Shown one piece after another: positions 34,670 to 45,164 of a stretch of DNA of 64,000 nt. The notes beneath the pieces are model-generated. The model was given only the letters and a program-made list of their open reading frames with translations. It was not told where the DNA came from and searched no databases. The stretch is from assembly GCA_000613465.1 (NCBI GenBank), contig BAJA01000005.1, positions 158,713-222,712 of the forward strand, read 5' to 3'. Made by a program: the position numbers and the translations under genes. Position 1 is the stretch's first letter; the number at the start of each line of letters is the position of its first letter. Origin of the DNA: Bacteroides nordii WAL 11050 = JCM 12987. GTDB lineage: Bacteria > Bacteroidota > Bacteroidia > Bacteroidales > Bacteroidaceae.

Positions 34670-36004
34670 TTATAATATACCCTGAGCCATCATTGCTTTG
34701 GCAACCTTCATGAATCCGGCTACGTTAGCACCTTTCACATAGTTTACATAACCATCGGCTTCAGTACCGTATTGTACACAAGCTTCGTGGATATTCTTCA
34801 TGATGCTCTTCAGTTTTTCATCTACTTCTTCAGAGCTCCAGCTCAGTTTGATAGAGTTCTGGGTCATTTCCAGACCGGATACGGATACACCACCGGCATT
34901 GGCAGCTTTACCCGGAGCATACAGGATTTTTGCATCCTGGAATACTTTGATAGCTTCCGGAGTAGAAGGCATGTTTGCACCTTCGCTGACTGCGATACAT
35001 CCGTTTGCAACCAACTGACGGGCATGGTCACCATTCAACTCATTCTGTGTTGCAGAAGGCAGAGCGATATCACATTTTTCACCCCAAGGTTTAGCTCCTT
35101 CTACATATTTGCAACCGTAAGTTTCGGCATATTCGCGGATACGGCCACGGTAGAGGTTCTTCAGTTCCATGATGTAATCCAATTTTGCGCGGTCGATACC
35201 GTCCGGATCATAGATGTAGCCGTCAGAGTCGGACATCGTAACTACTTTACCACCCAGTTCCAATACTTTTTCTGCTGTATATTGAGCTACGTTACCAGAA
35301 CCTGAGATAAGACAAACTTTGCCTTTCAGATCGGTACCCTGCCTTTTCAGCATTTCCATCAGGAAGTAGATGTTACCATAACCGGTAGCTTCCGGACGAA
35401 TCAGTGAACCACCAAATTCGCGGCCTTTACCTGTGAATGTTCCTGTGAATTCGTGAGTCAGTTTCTTGTACATACCGAACATGAAACCTACTTCGCGGCC
35501 ACCTACACCGATGTCACCTGCCGGTACGTCGGTTTCAGGACCAATGTGGCGCCACAGTTCCAGCATGAAAGCCTGTACGAAACGCATTACTTCGGCGTTT
35601 GACTTTCCACGTGGAGAGAAATCGGAACCACCTTTACCACCACCCATCGGCAATGTAGTCAGTGAGTTTTTGAATGTTTGCTCGAAGGCAAGGAATTTAA
35701 GAATACTAAGGTTTACTGAAGCGTGGAAACGGATACCGCCTTTGTACGGGCCGATAGCGTTGTTGTGCTGAACACGGTAGCCCATGTTTGTCTGCACATT
35801 GCCTTTATCGTCTACCCAGGTCACACGGAATTGATATACTCTGTCGGGAATGCAAAGACGCTCAATCAGATTGGCTTTGTCGAATTCAGGATGTTTGTTG
35901 TATTCCTCTTCAATAGTAGCGAGTACTTCTTCTACTGCCTGATGATACTCCGGTTCATTGGGAAACCTTCTCTTCAAATCTTCTAATACCTTAGCTGCAT
36001 TCAT
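34670..36004 (-). CDS. gdhA: glutamate dehydrogenase, NADP type
   Basis: 444 residues, full family length. PMGGGKGGSDFSPRG contains the catalytic lysine; PAGDIGVGGREVGFMFG and CLISGSGNVAQYTAEKVLELGG (nucleotide loop) are clear. The start MNAAKVLEDLKRRFPNEPEY closely matches my memory of Bacteroides GdhA. It assimilates ammonia onto 2-oxoglutarate. It is about 60% identical by eye to gdhB at 24265. The Tyr/Ser positions after the glycine loop differ between the two copies, which fits different coenzyme use, but I cannot assign it firmly. It has its own promoter and terminator. Confidence 0.92.
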   Translation of the reverse strand: MNAAKVLEDLKRRFPNEPEYHQAVEEVLATIEEEYNKHPEFDKANLIERLCIPDRVYQFRVTWVDDKGNVQTNMGYRVQHNNAIGPYKGGIRFHASVNLSILKFLAFEQTFKNSLTTLPMGGGKGGSDFSPRGKSNAEVMRFVQAFMLELWRHIGPETDVPAGDIGVGGREVGFMFGMYKKLTHEFTGTFTGKGREFGGSLIRPEATGYGNIYFLMEMLKRQGTDLKGKVCLISGSGNVAQYTAEKVLELGGKVVTMSDSDGYIYDPDGIDRAKLDYIMELKNLYRGRIREYAETYGCKYVEGAKPWGEKCDIALPSATQNELNGDHARQLVANGCIAVSEGANMPSTPEAIKVFQDAKILYAPGKAANAGGVSVSGLEMTQNSIKLSWSSEEVDEKLKSIMKNIHEACVQYGTEADGYVNYVKGANVAGFMKVAKAMMAQGIL

Positions 36005-36123
36005 AATTCTTTTTTCTTTTTATTAGTTGAGTTTATAAGTTGACAAATGAATGATGAGAACAAGTTGACAAGGAAATCACTTACCTTACTATCTTTTGTC
36101 TTGTTTCTCTCTTTTTGATGTTG

Positions 36124-36131
36124 CAAAAGTA
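36124..36131 (-). promoter_or_regulatory. -7 promoter element of gdhA
   Basis: TACTTTTG followed by CA on the minus strand; the leader is then about 110 bases, long enough for leader control. Confidence 0.5.
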
Positions 36132-36171
36132 AACATAAAAATTGAACTTGCAAACATTTTATAAAGAAAAA

Positions 36172-36205
36172 CGGCATAAAATATCAATTTTGATATTTTA
36201 TGCCG
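36172..36205 (-). terminator. intrinsic terminator of the maeB operon
   Basis: CGGCATAAAATATCAA pairs perfectly with its complement around a 2-base loop; on the minus strand a T5 run follows. Confidence 0.85.
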
Positions 36206-36226
36206 CAAATATGGAATAAAAAGATA

Positions 36227-36403
36227 TTATTTATTCTTTTTGAGCGATTTGTAGACAGGAATGAATACCAATGCTGCCGAAATGATAAGCATAAGTATCG
36301 TTGGGCCGTCAATACGCTCGGTGTATACTAATACTATGTAACAAAGCGCTACCCAAAGCAGAATGATGCAAACTATTTGTGATTTGGATAACGGGCGTTT
36401 CAT
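36227..36403 (-). CDS. small membrane protein, 58 aa, overlapping maeB
   Basis: The ATG overlaps the maeB stop (ATGA), a sign of translational coupling. The 58-residue product starts MKRPLSKSQ and has two hydrophobic segments (IVCIILLWVALCYIVLVY and ILMLIISAALVFIPVY), ending in KSLKKNK. It is therefore a predicted two-span inner-membrane protein with a basic tail. I do not recognise the family. It is followed by a strong terminator, so it ends the maeB transcript. Confidence 0.75.
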   Translation of the reverse strand: MKRPLSKSQIVCIILLWVALCYIVLVYTERIDGPTILMLIISAALVFIPVYKSLKKNK

Positions 36404-38688
36404 ATCCCTGCTTTTTTCTTGTCAACAATCGCATCGATAACCGCTACGGCTGTGATATTTACAATGTCGCGCACGGAGCTTTCGATATCGGTAAAGTGGA
36501 TAGGCTTGTTCAATCCCATCTGGATAGGGCCAATCAGTTCTGTATCCGGAGTCATTGCCTGAATCAGTTTGTAACCGGAGTTGGCAGAACTGAGGTTGGG
36601 GAATACCAGTGTATTGACATCCTTACCCTTGAGACGGGTGAACGGATATTTAGCATCACGAAGTTCACGGTTCATGGCAAAGTTTACCTGCATTTCACCG
36701 TCAATAGCCAGTTCCGGATACTCTTTCTGCATATATGCCACAGCCTCGTGCACTTTGAGCGGACTACCTGCTTGGTCGGAACCGAAGTTAGAGTAGCTCA
36801 GCATGGCAATAACCGGAGTGTGATTAAAGAACCTCACAGTCTGGTCTGCCAATTTTGCAATATCTATCAGGGTAGAGGCATCCGGGTGACGGTTGATCAA
36901 GGTATCAGCCAGGAAGTAGGTTCCCTTTTTAGAATTCAGGATGTGCATTGTTCCGAAGTGGTTGTATTCCGGACGGATTCCGATTACTTCTTTGGCCACT
37001 TTGATTGTATTACTGTATTTAGTATACAATCCGGTGATGAAAGCGTCTGCATCTCCGGTTTCCACCATCATCATACCGAAGTAATTACGCTCAAACATTT
37101 TATCCGTTGCTTCGTCATACGTAGCACCTTCACGGGCACGTTTTTCGGCCAGTATCTTTGCATAACGTTCGCGGCGTTCTGTTTCGCGGTCGTGGCGCAG
37201 ATTGACAATTTCGATACCCTCCAGGCTTAGGTCAAGTTCATGTGCCAGTTTTTCGATACGTTCTTCGTTACCTAATATAATAGGATGGCAAATACCTTCT
37301 GCTTTTGCTTCAACAGCAGCTTTCAACATATTGGGGTGACCACCTTCGGCAAATACGACACGTTGCGGATTACGGCGGGCCGTATCGTAAAGCTGGCGGG
37401 TGAGCTGTGACTCTTGTCCCATGAGTTCGCGAAGATGCGTTCTGTAAGCATCCCAGTCCTCGATATTTTTACGGGCTACACCACTTTTCATGGCAGCATG
37501 GGCCACGGCGATAGATACTTCTGTTATCAGACGTGGGTCTACCGGTTTCGGAATGAAGTATTCCGGTCCGAAAGTGAAGTTGTTTACATGATAAGCTTCG
37601 TTCACTACATCGGGTACGGGCTGTTTGGCCAGATTGGCAATAGCGTGCACGGCAGCAATTTTCATTTCTTCGTTAATGGCTTTGGCCTGTGTATCCAATG
37701 CACCACGGAAGATATAAGGGAAACCAATCACATTGTTGATCTGGTTCGGATAGTCCGAACGTCCGGTTGCCATCAATACATCGGGACGGGCAGCCATGGC
37801 GTCTTCATAAGAAATCTCCGGTGTCGGGTTGGCAAGTGCAAACACGATAGGAGAGGCAGCCATGCTGCGTACCATATCTTGTGAAAGTACATTTCCTTTT
37901 GACAGGCCGAGGAATACGTCTGCTCCTTTGATGGCTTCTGCCAGTGTATGAATGTCGGTACGGTCTGTGGCAAAATATCTTTTCTGTTCGTTCAGATCGG
38001 TACGGGCTTTGCTGATAACGCCTTTGCTATCCACCATTACGATGTTTTCGAGGCGTGCACCGAGTGATACGTATAGTTTTGTACACGATACGGCAGAAGC
38101 ACCTGCACCGTTTACAACGATTTTCACATTTTCAATTTTCTTTCCGGCCACTTGCAGGGCATTGATCAGTCCGGCACTGGAGATAATAGCTGTTCCGTGC
38201 TGGTCGTCGTGCATAACAGGAATGTCGAGTTCTTCTTTCAACCGGCGTTCTATTTCAAAACATTCCGGTGCTTTAATATCCTCCAGATTGATACCGCCAA
38301 AAGTTGGTGCAATGGCTTTTACAGCTTCGATGAACTTGTCCGGGTCTTTTTCGTCTACTTCAATATCAAACACATCGATACCTGCATAGATTTTAAATAA
38401 TAGTCCCTTACCTTCCATTACCGGTTTGCCACTTAGTGCACCTATATCGCCCAGACCGAGTACGGCTGTACCGTTGGAGATTACAGCTACCAGGTTTCCT
38501 TTGGCTGTATATTTATATGCATCCTGCGGGTTCTTTTCGATTTCGAGGCATGGTTCTGCCACACCGGGAGAGTAAGCAAGCGATAAGTCGGTTTGTGTAC
38601 TATAGGGTTTGGTAGGAACTACCTCAATTTTACCGGGTTTGCCCTGTGAATGATAGAGCAAAGCGGCCTCTTTCGTTATTTTAGCCAT
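36400..38688 (-). CDS. maeB: NADP-dependent malic enzyme with phosphotransacetylase-like C-terminus
   Basis: 762 residues, the MaeB length. The N-terminal malic enzyme part (1-430) has [39 protein letters not shown] and [12 protein letters not shown] (nucleotide loop). The C-terminal part (440-762) resembles phosphotransacetylase ([16 protein letters not shown] ... [17 protein letters not shown]) and is thought to be regulatory in MaeB. It decarboxylates malate to pyruvate with NADPH formation in the cytoplasm. A -7 box lies at 38724-38731. The stop overlaps a small membrane protein gene. Confidence 0.95.
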   Translation of the reverse strand: MAKITKEAALLYHSQGKPGKIEVVPTKPYSTQTDLSLAYSPGVAEPCLEIEKNPQDAYKYTAKGNLVAVISNGTAVLGLGDIGALSGKPVMEGKGLLFKIYAGIDVFDIEVDEKDPDKFIEAVKAIAPTFGGINLEDIKAPECFEIERRLKEELDIPVMHDDQHGTAIISSAGLINALQVAGKKIENVKIVVNGAGASAVSCTKLYVSLGARLENIVMVDSKGVISKARTDLNEQKRYFATDRTDIHTLAEAIKGADVFLGLSKGNVLSQDMVRSMAASPIVFALANPTPEISYEDAMAARPDVLMATGRSDYPNQINNVIGFPYIFRGALDTQAKAINEEMKIAAVHAIANLAKQPVPDVVNEAYHVNNFTFGPEYFIPKPVDPRLITEVSIAVAHAAMKSGVARKNIEDWDAYRTHLRELMGQESQLTRQLYDTARRNPQRVVFAEGGHPNMLKAAVEAKAEGICHPIILGNEERIEKLAHELDLSLEGIEIVNLRHDRETERRERYAKILAEKRAREGATYDEATDKMFERNYFGMMMVETGDADAFITGLYTKYSNTIKVAKEVIGIRPEYNHFGTMHILNSKKGTYFLADTLINRHPDASTLIDIAKLADQTVRFFNHTPVIAMLSYSNFGSDQAGSPLKVHEAVAYMQKEYPELAIDGEMQVNFAMNRELRDAKYPFTRLKGKDVNTLVFPNLSSANSGYKLIQAMTPDTELIGPIQMGLNKPIHFTDIESSVRDIVNITAVAVIDAIVDKKKAGI

Positions 38689-38723
38689 GATACTGCGTTT
38701 TTATAAAGGTTATCATTTGTCTG

Positions 38724-38731
38724 CAAATGTA
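38724..38731 (-). promoter_or_regulatory. -7 promoter element of maeB
   Basis: TACATTTG on the minus strand, 35 bases before the ATG at 38688. Confidence 0.55.
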
Positions 38732-38788
38732 GGAATAAAAGTTCGAAACTGTAGTCTATCTGTTATAAATTCTATTAAATTAATAACA

Positions 38789-38833
38789 AAAAGGCACAAA
38801 AAGAGAGAAATAGTACCTCTTTTTGTGCCTTTT
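38789..38833 (-). terminator. intrinsic terminator of the PepSY-like gene
   Basis: AAAAGGCACAAAAAGAG pairs with CTCTTTTTGTGCCTTTT around an 11-base loop, 80 bases after the stop at 38914. Confidence 0.85.
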
Positions 38834-38913
38834 ACGTATATATATTCTAAATTCATTTTCCGGTCTTCATACTCTGTCTTTTATTTTTTATTCTTCGTTT
38901 TTCGTTCTCTTAT

Positions 38914-39396
38914 TTACAGGAAAGTTCCCGGTCCCAATATATCGTACATATTACTCACATTCCGGGTACGTAACAGTTGTCCGTTGGGGGTATAAAACAG
39001 CTGGTATTTCATATCTATATTGGCTTTTCCCACTTTAATAACGATAATGGGTTCCCATTTGGGAAATTCAACGTAGGTGACATCCTCAACAATTCCGTCC
39101 GCATAGTCGCTGGCGGCAAAAGCATTGTATACGGCAGGAGAGAGGCGGTCTACACTTACCAGCTCTGTCTGCGTCATGGCCCATTGTGCCTGGGCATTGA
39201 ACCATACGTTCTTTTCAAGGCCGTTCATCATGAAGTCGGCACAATAATAACCGTCATCCTGTGACCAGGCAATGTCTTTGGCAGTGGGGTACATCTTTTT
39301 TAAAGCTGCCTGTACCTGGGCAGGGGCATAGCCGGCAAAGGCGGTGGTAGAAGCTATCAGCATAGCAAGCAATATACCAAGTTTTAATTTAATCAT
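38914..39396 (-). CDS. PepSY-like periplasmic protein
   Basis: 160 residues from the ATG at 39396 (an in-frame TTG at 39402 is less likely). A signal peptide (MIKLKLGILLAMLIASTTAFA) is followed by a tandem PepSY-like domain: VQAALKKMYPTAKDIAWSQD and GYYCADFMMNGLEKNVWFNAQ. This is the BLIP-like/PepSY family common in Bacteroidales, with no known enzymatic role. It is exported; there is no lipobox. It is monocistronic with a clear terminator. Confidence 0.8.
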   Translation of the reverse strand: MIKLKLGILLAMLIASTTAFAGYAPAQVQAALKKMYPTAKDIAWSQDDGYYCADFMMNGLEKNVWFNAQAQWAMTQTELVSVDRLSPAVYNAFAASDYADGIVEDVTYVEFPKWEPIIVIKVGKANIDMKYQLFYTPNGQLLRTRNVSNMYDILGPGTFL

Positions 39397-39463
39397 AGTC
39401 AAAGTGTTTAGTTAGGTGGATATTTTTGCTTACTAACACTCAGTGCTGCTTTTTGTTTGGTAT

Positions 39464-39670
39464 TTCACCACAGAGGTCGCAGAGGGCACAGAGTTTAAAT
39501 CTTTATTGAAACGCAGATGAACGCAAATTCTCGCAAAGGGAAATAACGATAAAATAAAGAACTACAGTTTTTTAATCTGCGTTCATCTGCGATCATCCGC
39601 GTTTCATCAGAGAAAATAATATCTCTGTGCCCTCCGTGTCCTCTGTGGTAAACTGATTCATTTCGGATCA
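39464..39670. repeat. ~190-bp palindromic dispersed element, copy 3
   Basis: It is nearly identical to copy 1 at 7093, including the central AAAGAACTACAGT and flank GATTCATTTCGGATCA. Differences include four extra bases in the inner arm (GTTCATCTGCG), which make this copy's pairing more complete. Confidence 0.85.
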
Positions 39671-39695
39671 CTTATGAACTAAACAGTGTTTTAGC

Positions 39696-39745
39696 TTAGC
39701 GCAGCAATTGGCATATTGGCACATTGAATAATTGGCACATTATTT
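39696..39745. repeat. gene-end palindrome built from TTGGCACATT words, short form
   Basis: GCGCAGC is followed by AATTGGCATATTGGCACATTGAATAATTGGCACATT. The same words occur at 53690-53775. It ends at the AraC-type gene stop. Confidence 0.6.
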
Positions 39746-40584
39746 TTCTTTCCCATTCCGGTATTCCACCGGAGACATTCCCTCATGCCGTTTGAAGTAC
39801 CTGCCCAGATAGGACTGATCCGGAAATCCCAATTTATCGGCTATTTCCTGGATGTTCAATTTAGAAGACTGGAGTAATACTTTTATTTCCAGTATGGCGA
39901 AGTCATCAATAATTTTCTTGGCAGAGTTTCCGGTTACGTTTCGGCAGATTCCTGTCAGGTATTTGGTGGAGATACAAAGTTTGTTGGCATAGAAAGTTAC
40001 ATCGCGTTGTGAACAGCAGTGTTCGTGTACCATAGCAATGAATTTACCAAAGATCTCATCCTGCGATTGCTGCCTTCAATTTCACTTTTAGTAAAGTAGC
40101 GGTATGTTTTATCGTAAATATCAAGTAGAAAACTTTGCAGATGATTACGGGCTATCTGATTACGAAAGCGGTTTTCGTAGTCGATGTAGATCGCAGAAGT
40201 AGCATCCATAAGTCCGTTTATACCTTTGGTTGCATCTTCGGGGAGCGTATAGCAAGGATTCTCTTTCAGGTAATGAAAGAAGGGTGGGTCGAGCCGCAGA
40301 CAGGCTTCCCGAAACATTTCGCCATAGGAAGCGAAAAAAGAAAGGTTGAAGTCGTTGCTTTTTCCGTCCAGACTGATTACGGTTCCGGGTAATAAAACAA
40401 CTTGGGTGTTTTTTACTATCTCATATTTCCGGAGGTCGATAGTAATTTGTGCCCAACCGCTGCGACAGAATAAAATGACAGCGCAATCGAGCTTGTTTAA
40501 ACGGTTGTGAAAAGCAGCAAGATCGCCTGTTCCGGCTATGAAAGATCTTTCCAGAGAGACGGTGAGCGGGTTTTTATATTCCAT
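39740..40584 (-). CDS. AraC-family transcriptional regulator (frameshifted as read)
   Basis: The N-terminal part (about 190 residues) is a cupin-like sensing domain with VILFCRSGWAQITIDLRKYE. The C-terminal AraC DNA-binding domain has two helix-turn-helix parts: DVTFYANKLCISTKYLTGICR and LNIQEIADKLGFPDQSYLGRYFKRHEGMSP. As read, the frames part near 40060-40066; one missing base joins ...EIEGSNR to DEIFGKFIAMVHEHC, giving about 281 residues. It is divergent from the RND efflux operon with both promoters in a 200-bp gap, so it probably regulates that operon. Confidence 0.88.
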
Positions 40585-40606
40585 ACTTTGTTCTTTATTT
40601 CACTGG

Positions 40607-40614
40607 CAAATATA
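40607..40614 (-). promoter_or_regulatory. -7 promoter element of the AraC-type gene
   Basis: TATATTTG on the minus strand, 22 bases before the ATG at 40584. Confidence 0.5.
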
Positions 40615-40702
40615 GGAGTTTTAACTGAAAACAGAGATGTGTTGTTCCGAAAATGAACAAAACTGCGAACGGAATGAAAAGTTTTCTACGAAGAAATCCT
40701 TC

Positions 40703-40710
40703 TACCTTTG
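40703..40710 (+). promoter_or_regulatory. -7 promoter element of the RND efflux operon
   Basis: TACCTTTG, 73 bases before the ATG at 40784 and divergent from the AraC promoter. Confidence 0.55.
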
Positions 40711-40783
40711 CCGCGACCAAATAGATAAGTCAACCAGTTGAAGGATCGACTGTATAGTAGAGAACATTAATTAAATGGGTATT

Positions 40784-41913
40784 ATGAACAAAAAGGTATG
40801 TAGAATGAAGCACATGGTGATGCTATCATGTTGTTTGGCCGTTGCAGGATGCAAGCAGGCACCACAAGTACAAATGGAAAGCGGATATGAGGTGATGACG
40901 GCATCACCGTCCGACCGGGTATTGTTCAGTACATATTCGGCGACAATTCGCGGTCGGCAGGATATTGAGATTTATCCGCAAGTGAGTGGTACGTTGACTA
41001 AAGTATGTGTCACAGAAGGTCAGCGGGTAAAGAATGGGCAGGCATTGTTTATCATAGACCAGGTGCCTTATGAAGCGGCTTTACAGACGGCTTTGGCCAA
41101 TGTGGAAGCAGCAAAGGCTACACTGGCAACGGCACAATTGACGTATGACAGCAAGCAGGAACTCTACAGACAGAATGTAGTTTCCGAATTCGATCTTAGC
41201 ACGGCAAAGAACTCATTGCTGGCAGCCAAAGCACAGTTGGCACAGGTGAAGGCCCAGGAGGTGAATGCCCGCAATAACCTTTCTTATACGGTAGTGAAAA
41301 GTCCTGCCGATGGAGTTGTGGGAACTTTGCCTTATCGTGTAGGAGCGTTGGTCAGTGCCAGTCTGCCTGAAGCGTTGACTACCGTTTCTGACAATTCGGA
41401 TATGTATGTTTACTTCTCTATGACTGAGAATCAGTTGTTAGGATTGATCAGGCAGTATGGCTCAAAAGAGGAGGCATTGAAGCAGATGCCGGCTATTGAT
41501 TTGTTGCTGAACGACAAATCCGCTTATTCGGAAAAGGGAAGAATTGAGACGATTAGCGGGGTGATTGATCGTAGTACGGGAACTGTCAGTTTGCGTGCCG
41601 TATTCCCGAATGAGGAGGGTTGCTTCATAGCGGTGGTGCCGGTAATGTGATTGTACCTGTGCAGAAAGCAGGTGCCATTGTTATTCCTCAGGCAGCTACA
41701 TATGAAATCCAGGATAAGGTATTTGTATATAAGGTAGTAGACGGCAAGGCGCAATCGGCTCCTGTGCAGGTGACCCGTGTGAACGGTGGGAAAGAATATA
41801 TCGTAGATAGCGGGTTGGAATCCGGTGAGGTGATTGTGGCAGAAGGAGTGGGATTGCTTCGTGAGGGTACACCAATTCAACCGAAAGACGCATTGCATGG
41901 TACATCAAAGTAA
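40784..41913 (+). CDS. RND efflux periplasmic adaptor (MFP) lipoprotein (frameshifted as read)
   Basis: The protein has a lipoprotein signal (lipobox AVAGC). A lipoyl-like/hairpin pair, with EIYPQVSGTLTKVCVTEGQRVKNGQALFIID before and NLSYTVVKSPADGVVGTLPYRVGALV after the coiled hairpin, is typical of AcrA-type adaptors. As read, it stops at 41650 after ...NEEGCFIAVVPVM; the true continuation LLHSGGAGNVIVPVQKAG is one frame over, with one base missing near 41617-41621. Restored length is about 376 residues. It links the inner-membrane pump to the outer-membrane channel. The ATG at 40784 is preferred to that at 40775, which gives a less typical signal. Confidence 0.9.
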
Positions 41914-41935
41914 TTAATGAAATAAAGACAAAATA

Positions 41936-44900
41936 ATGAACTTAAGAACTTTCATTGAACGGCCGGTTCTATCGGCTGTCATCTCTATAACGATTGTCGT
42001 TGTCGGGATCATCGGACTGTTCACGTTGCCCGTCGAACAATATCCCGATATTGCTCCTCCCACCATTATGGTGAGTACCAGTTATTTTGGTGCCAGCGCA
42101 GAGACTTTGCAAAAGAGTGTGATTTCTCCGCTGGAAGAAGCAATTAATGGTGTGGAAGATATGACTTACATGACCTCTTCGGCCACCAATGCCGGTACGG
42201 TTTCCATTACTGTTTATTTCAAACAGGGTACCGACCCTGACATGGCGGCAGTAAACGTACAGAATCGTGTTTCCAAGGCTACAGGCCAGCTTCCGGCGGA
42301 AGTGACCCAGGTGGGAGTTACTACTTCCAAGCGGCAGACCAGTATCCTGCAGATGTTCTCTTTGTTCAGTCCGGACGATTCTTACGATGAAACTTTTCTT
42401 TCCAACTATATCAGTATCAACCTGAAACCTGAAATTCTCCGTATCTCCGGAGTAGGTGATATGATGATTATGGGTGGCGAATATAGCTTGCGTGTATGGA
42501 TGAAACCCGATGTGATGGCGCAGTACAAACTTATTCCGAGCGATGTGACCTCCGTACTTGCCGAACAGAACATTGAATCGGCTACCGGATCGTTCGGTGA
42601 GAACTCCGATGAAACTTACCAATATACCATGAAGTATAAAGGGCGTTTGATTACTCCCGAAGAGTTTGGCGAAATTGTAATCCGCTCTACGGACAATGGC
42701 GAAGTACTGAAGCTGAAAGATATTGCCGATCTGGAACTAGGACAGGAAAGCTATGCCTATAAAGGTACTACCGATGGGCATAATGGCATTTCCTGTATGA
42801 TTTTCCAGACAGCCGGTTCTAATGCTACCGAAGTAAACAATAACATTGATAAATTTCTGGAGGAAGCCCGGAAAGATTTACCGAAAGGGGTAGAGCTTAC
42901 ACAGCTGATGAGTTCCAATGACTTCTTGTATGCTTCTATTTATGAGGTAGTCAAGACGTTGATTGAAGCGATTATTCTGGTAATCCTGGTGGTGTATGTC
43001 TTCTTGCAGGACATTCGTTCCACGCTGATTCCGTTGGTCGGTATTATTGTTTCTTTGATCGGTACGTTTGCCTTTATGGCACTGGCGGGTTTCAGTATCA
43101 ACCTGATCACGCTGTTTGCTTTGGTATTGGTGATCGGTACGGTGGTAGACGATGCCATTGTGGTGGTCGAGGCGGTACAGGCCCGGTTTGATGTGGGGTA
43201 TAAATCCTCTTATATGGCGAGTATCGATGCGATGAAAGGCATCAGTAATGCGGTTATTACCTCTTCACTGGTATTTATGGCGGTATTTATTCCGGTATCT
43301 TTTATGGGAGGTACCTCCGGAACCTTCTATACGCAATTCGGATTGACAATGGCAGTTGCCGTGGGTATCTCCGCTGTCAACGCCCTTACGCTGAGTCCGG
43401 CGCTTTGTGCCCTGTTGCTGAAACCTTATATTAATGAAGACGGAACACAGAAGAATAATTTTGCTTCCCGTTTCCGCCGTGCATTTAATGCAGCTTTTGA
43501 TGTGGTGGTAGATAAGTACAAAGGCATCGTATTGTTTTTCATCAAACGCAGATGGCTTACATGGTCTTTACTGGCTTGTTCGATAGCTTTGCTTCTGTTC
43601 TTTATGAATACCACGAAGACAGGGTTGGTACCGGATGAAGACCAGGGAGTGGTGTTTGTAAATGTCAGTACTGCTGCCGGTAGCTCACTCAAGACTACGA
43701 ATACGATCATAGAACGTATCGAGAAGCGTCTGGAAGATATCCCGCAGGTGGCACATGTGCAGAAAGTGGCAGGTTACGGATTGTTGTCCGGACAGGGAAG
43801 TTCGTTCGGTATGCTGATTCTGAAGTTGAAACCCTGGGACGAACGTCCCGGCAAGGAAGACAATGTACAGGCGGTTATCGGCCGGGTATATGGCTCTACG
43901 GCAGATATTAAGGATGCTACTGTATTTGCTATTTCTCCGGGTATGATTCCGGGATACGGTATGGGTAATGCACTCGAGCTGCATATGCAAGACAAACAGG
44001 GAGGCGATGTAAACACTTTCTTCCAGACCACACAGCAATATCTGGGTGCTTTGAACCAGCGTCCTGAGATAGCAATGGCGTATTCTACATTTGATGTACG
44101 TTATCCGCAATGGTCGGTAGAAGTAGATGCTTCCAGATGTAAGCGTGCAGGTATTACGCCGGACCAGGTGCTCAGTACTTTGTCCGGATATTATGGCGGG
44201 CAGTATGTGTCCAACTTCAACCGGTTCTCAAAAGTATATAAGGTAATGATACAGGCCGATCCTGAATATCGTCTGGATGAGACTTCACTGAACAATACTT
44301 TTGTGCGTATGGCGAATGGAGAAATGGCTCCGCTGAGCCAGTTTGTAACATTGACACGTGTGTATGGTGCCGAATCGCTGAGCCGCTTCAATATGTACAA
44401 CTCCATTGCGGTAAATGCGATGCCTGCCGAAGGTTACAGTACCGGTGACGCGATTCGTGCCGTGCAGGAGACTGCCGCTACTTCATTGCCCAAAGGCTAT
44501 GGGTATGATTATGGAGGCATCACCCGTGAAGAGAACCAGCAGAGTGGTACTACGATTATCATATTTGCTATCTGTTTCCTCATGATTTACCTCATCCTGA
44601 GTGCACTTTATGAGAGCTTCATTGTACCTTTTGCCGTACTTCTGAGTGTACCCTGCGGACTCATGGGAAGTTTCCTTTTTGCTCGTATGTTCGGACTCGA
44701 GAACAATATCTATTTGCAAACGGGGCTTATCATGCTGATTGGTCTGTTGGCAAAGACAGCGATCTTGCTGACGGAATATGCAAGCGAGCGCCGTAAGGCA
44801 GGTATGGGGCTGATTGCTTCGGCACTGAGTGCAGCCAAAGCCCGTTTCCGTCCTATCCTGATGACAGTCCTTACGATGGTTTTCGGTCTGTTGCCTTTGA

Positions 44901-45133
44901 TGGTAGCTTCCGGAGTAGGAGCCAATGGTAACCGTTCACTCGGAACCGGTACGGTAGGTGGTATGGTGGTTGGTACACTGGCACTGCTATTCATTGTTCC
45001 TTCGCTCTTTATAGCATTCCAGTGGTTACAGGAACGTTTGCGTCCGGTGCAGCCACAGGTTACCCACGATTGGCAGATTGAGGAAGAGATTGTGAAGAGC
45101 GACCGGGAAAAACAAGAAGCCGGTAAGGAATGA
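41936..45133 (+). CDS. RND-family multidrug efflux transporter (HAE1 type)
   Basis: 1,065 residues with the AcrB layout: a first TM segment (PVLSAVISITIVVVGIIGLFTL), a large periplasmic loop, a TM group from about 340 (ILVILVVYVFLQDIRSTLIP, then LVIGTVVDDAIVVVEAV with the proton-relay Asp pair), a second periplasmic loop and the final TM group. GSSFGMLILKLKPW and GYGYDYGGITREE are family segments. It exports drugs, bile salts or dyes using the proton gradient. It starts 22 bases after the adaptor and is followed by the outer-membrane channel. The frame is intact over its full length. Confidence 0.95.
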   Translation: MNLRTFIERPVLSAVISITIVVVGIIGLFTLPVEQYPDIAPPTIMVSTSYFGASAETLQKSVISPLEEAINGVEDMTYMTSSATNAGTVSITVYFKQGTDPDMAAVNVQNRVSKATGQLPAEVTQVGVTTSKRQTSILQMFSLFSPDDSYDETFLSNYISINLKPEILRISGVGDMMIMGGEYSLRVWMKPDVMAQYKLIPSDVTSVLAEQNIESATGSFGENSDETYQYTMKYKGRLITPEEFGEIVIRSTDNGEVLKLKDIADLELGQESYAYKGTTDGHNGISCMIFQTAGSNATEVNNNIDKFLEEARKDLPKGVELTQLMSSNDFLYASIYEVVKTLIEAIILVILVVYVFLQDIRSTLIPLVGIIVSLIGTFAFMALAGFSINLITLFALVLVIGTVVDDAIVVVEAVQARFDVGYKSSYMASIDAMKGISNAVITSSLVFMAVFIPVSFMGGTSGTFYTQFGLTMAVAVGISAVNALTLSPALCALLLKPYINEDGTQKNNFASRFRRAFNAAFDVVVDKYKGIVLFFIKRRWLTWSLLACSIALLLFFMNTTKTGLVPDEDQGVVFVNVSTAAGSSLKTTNTIIERIEKRLEDIPQVAHVQKVAGYGLLSGQGSSFGMLILKLKPWDERPGKEDNVQAVIGRVYGSTADIKDATVFAISPGMIPGYGMGNALELHMQDKQGGDVNTFFQTTQQYLGALNQRPEIAMAYSTFDVRYPQWSVEVDASRCKRAGITPDQVLSTLSGYYGGQYVSNFNRFSKVYKVMIQADPEYRLDETSLNNTFVRMANGEMAPLSQFVTLTRVYGAESLSRFNMYNSIAVNAMPAEGYSTGDAIRAVQETAATSLPKGYGYDYGGITREENQQSGTTIIIFAICFLMIYLILSALYESFIVPFAVLLSVPCGLMGSFLFARMFGLENNIYLQTGLIMLIGLLAKTAILLTEYASERRKAGMGLIASALSAAKARFRPILMTVLTMVFGLLPLMVASGVGANGNRSLGTGTVGGMVVGTLALLFIVPSLFIAFQWLQERLRPVQPQVTHDWQIEEEIVKSDREKQEAGKE

Positions 45134-45164
45134 CCTTAACCAAATTATTAAAAAGAAAAGAAAT

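Noticed and set aside
36037..36071. AAGTTGACAA pair upstream of gdhA as another array
   Set aside because: Only two copies, 25 bp apart, without a palindrome.
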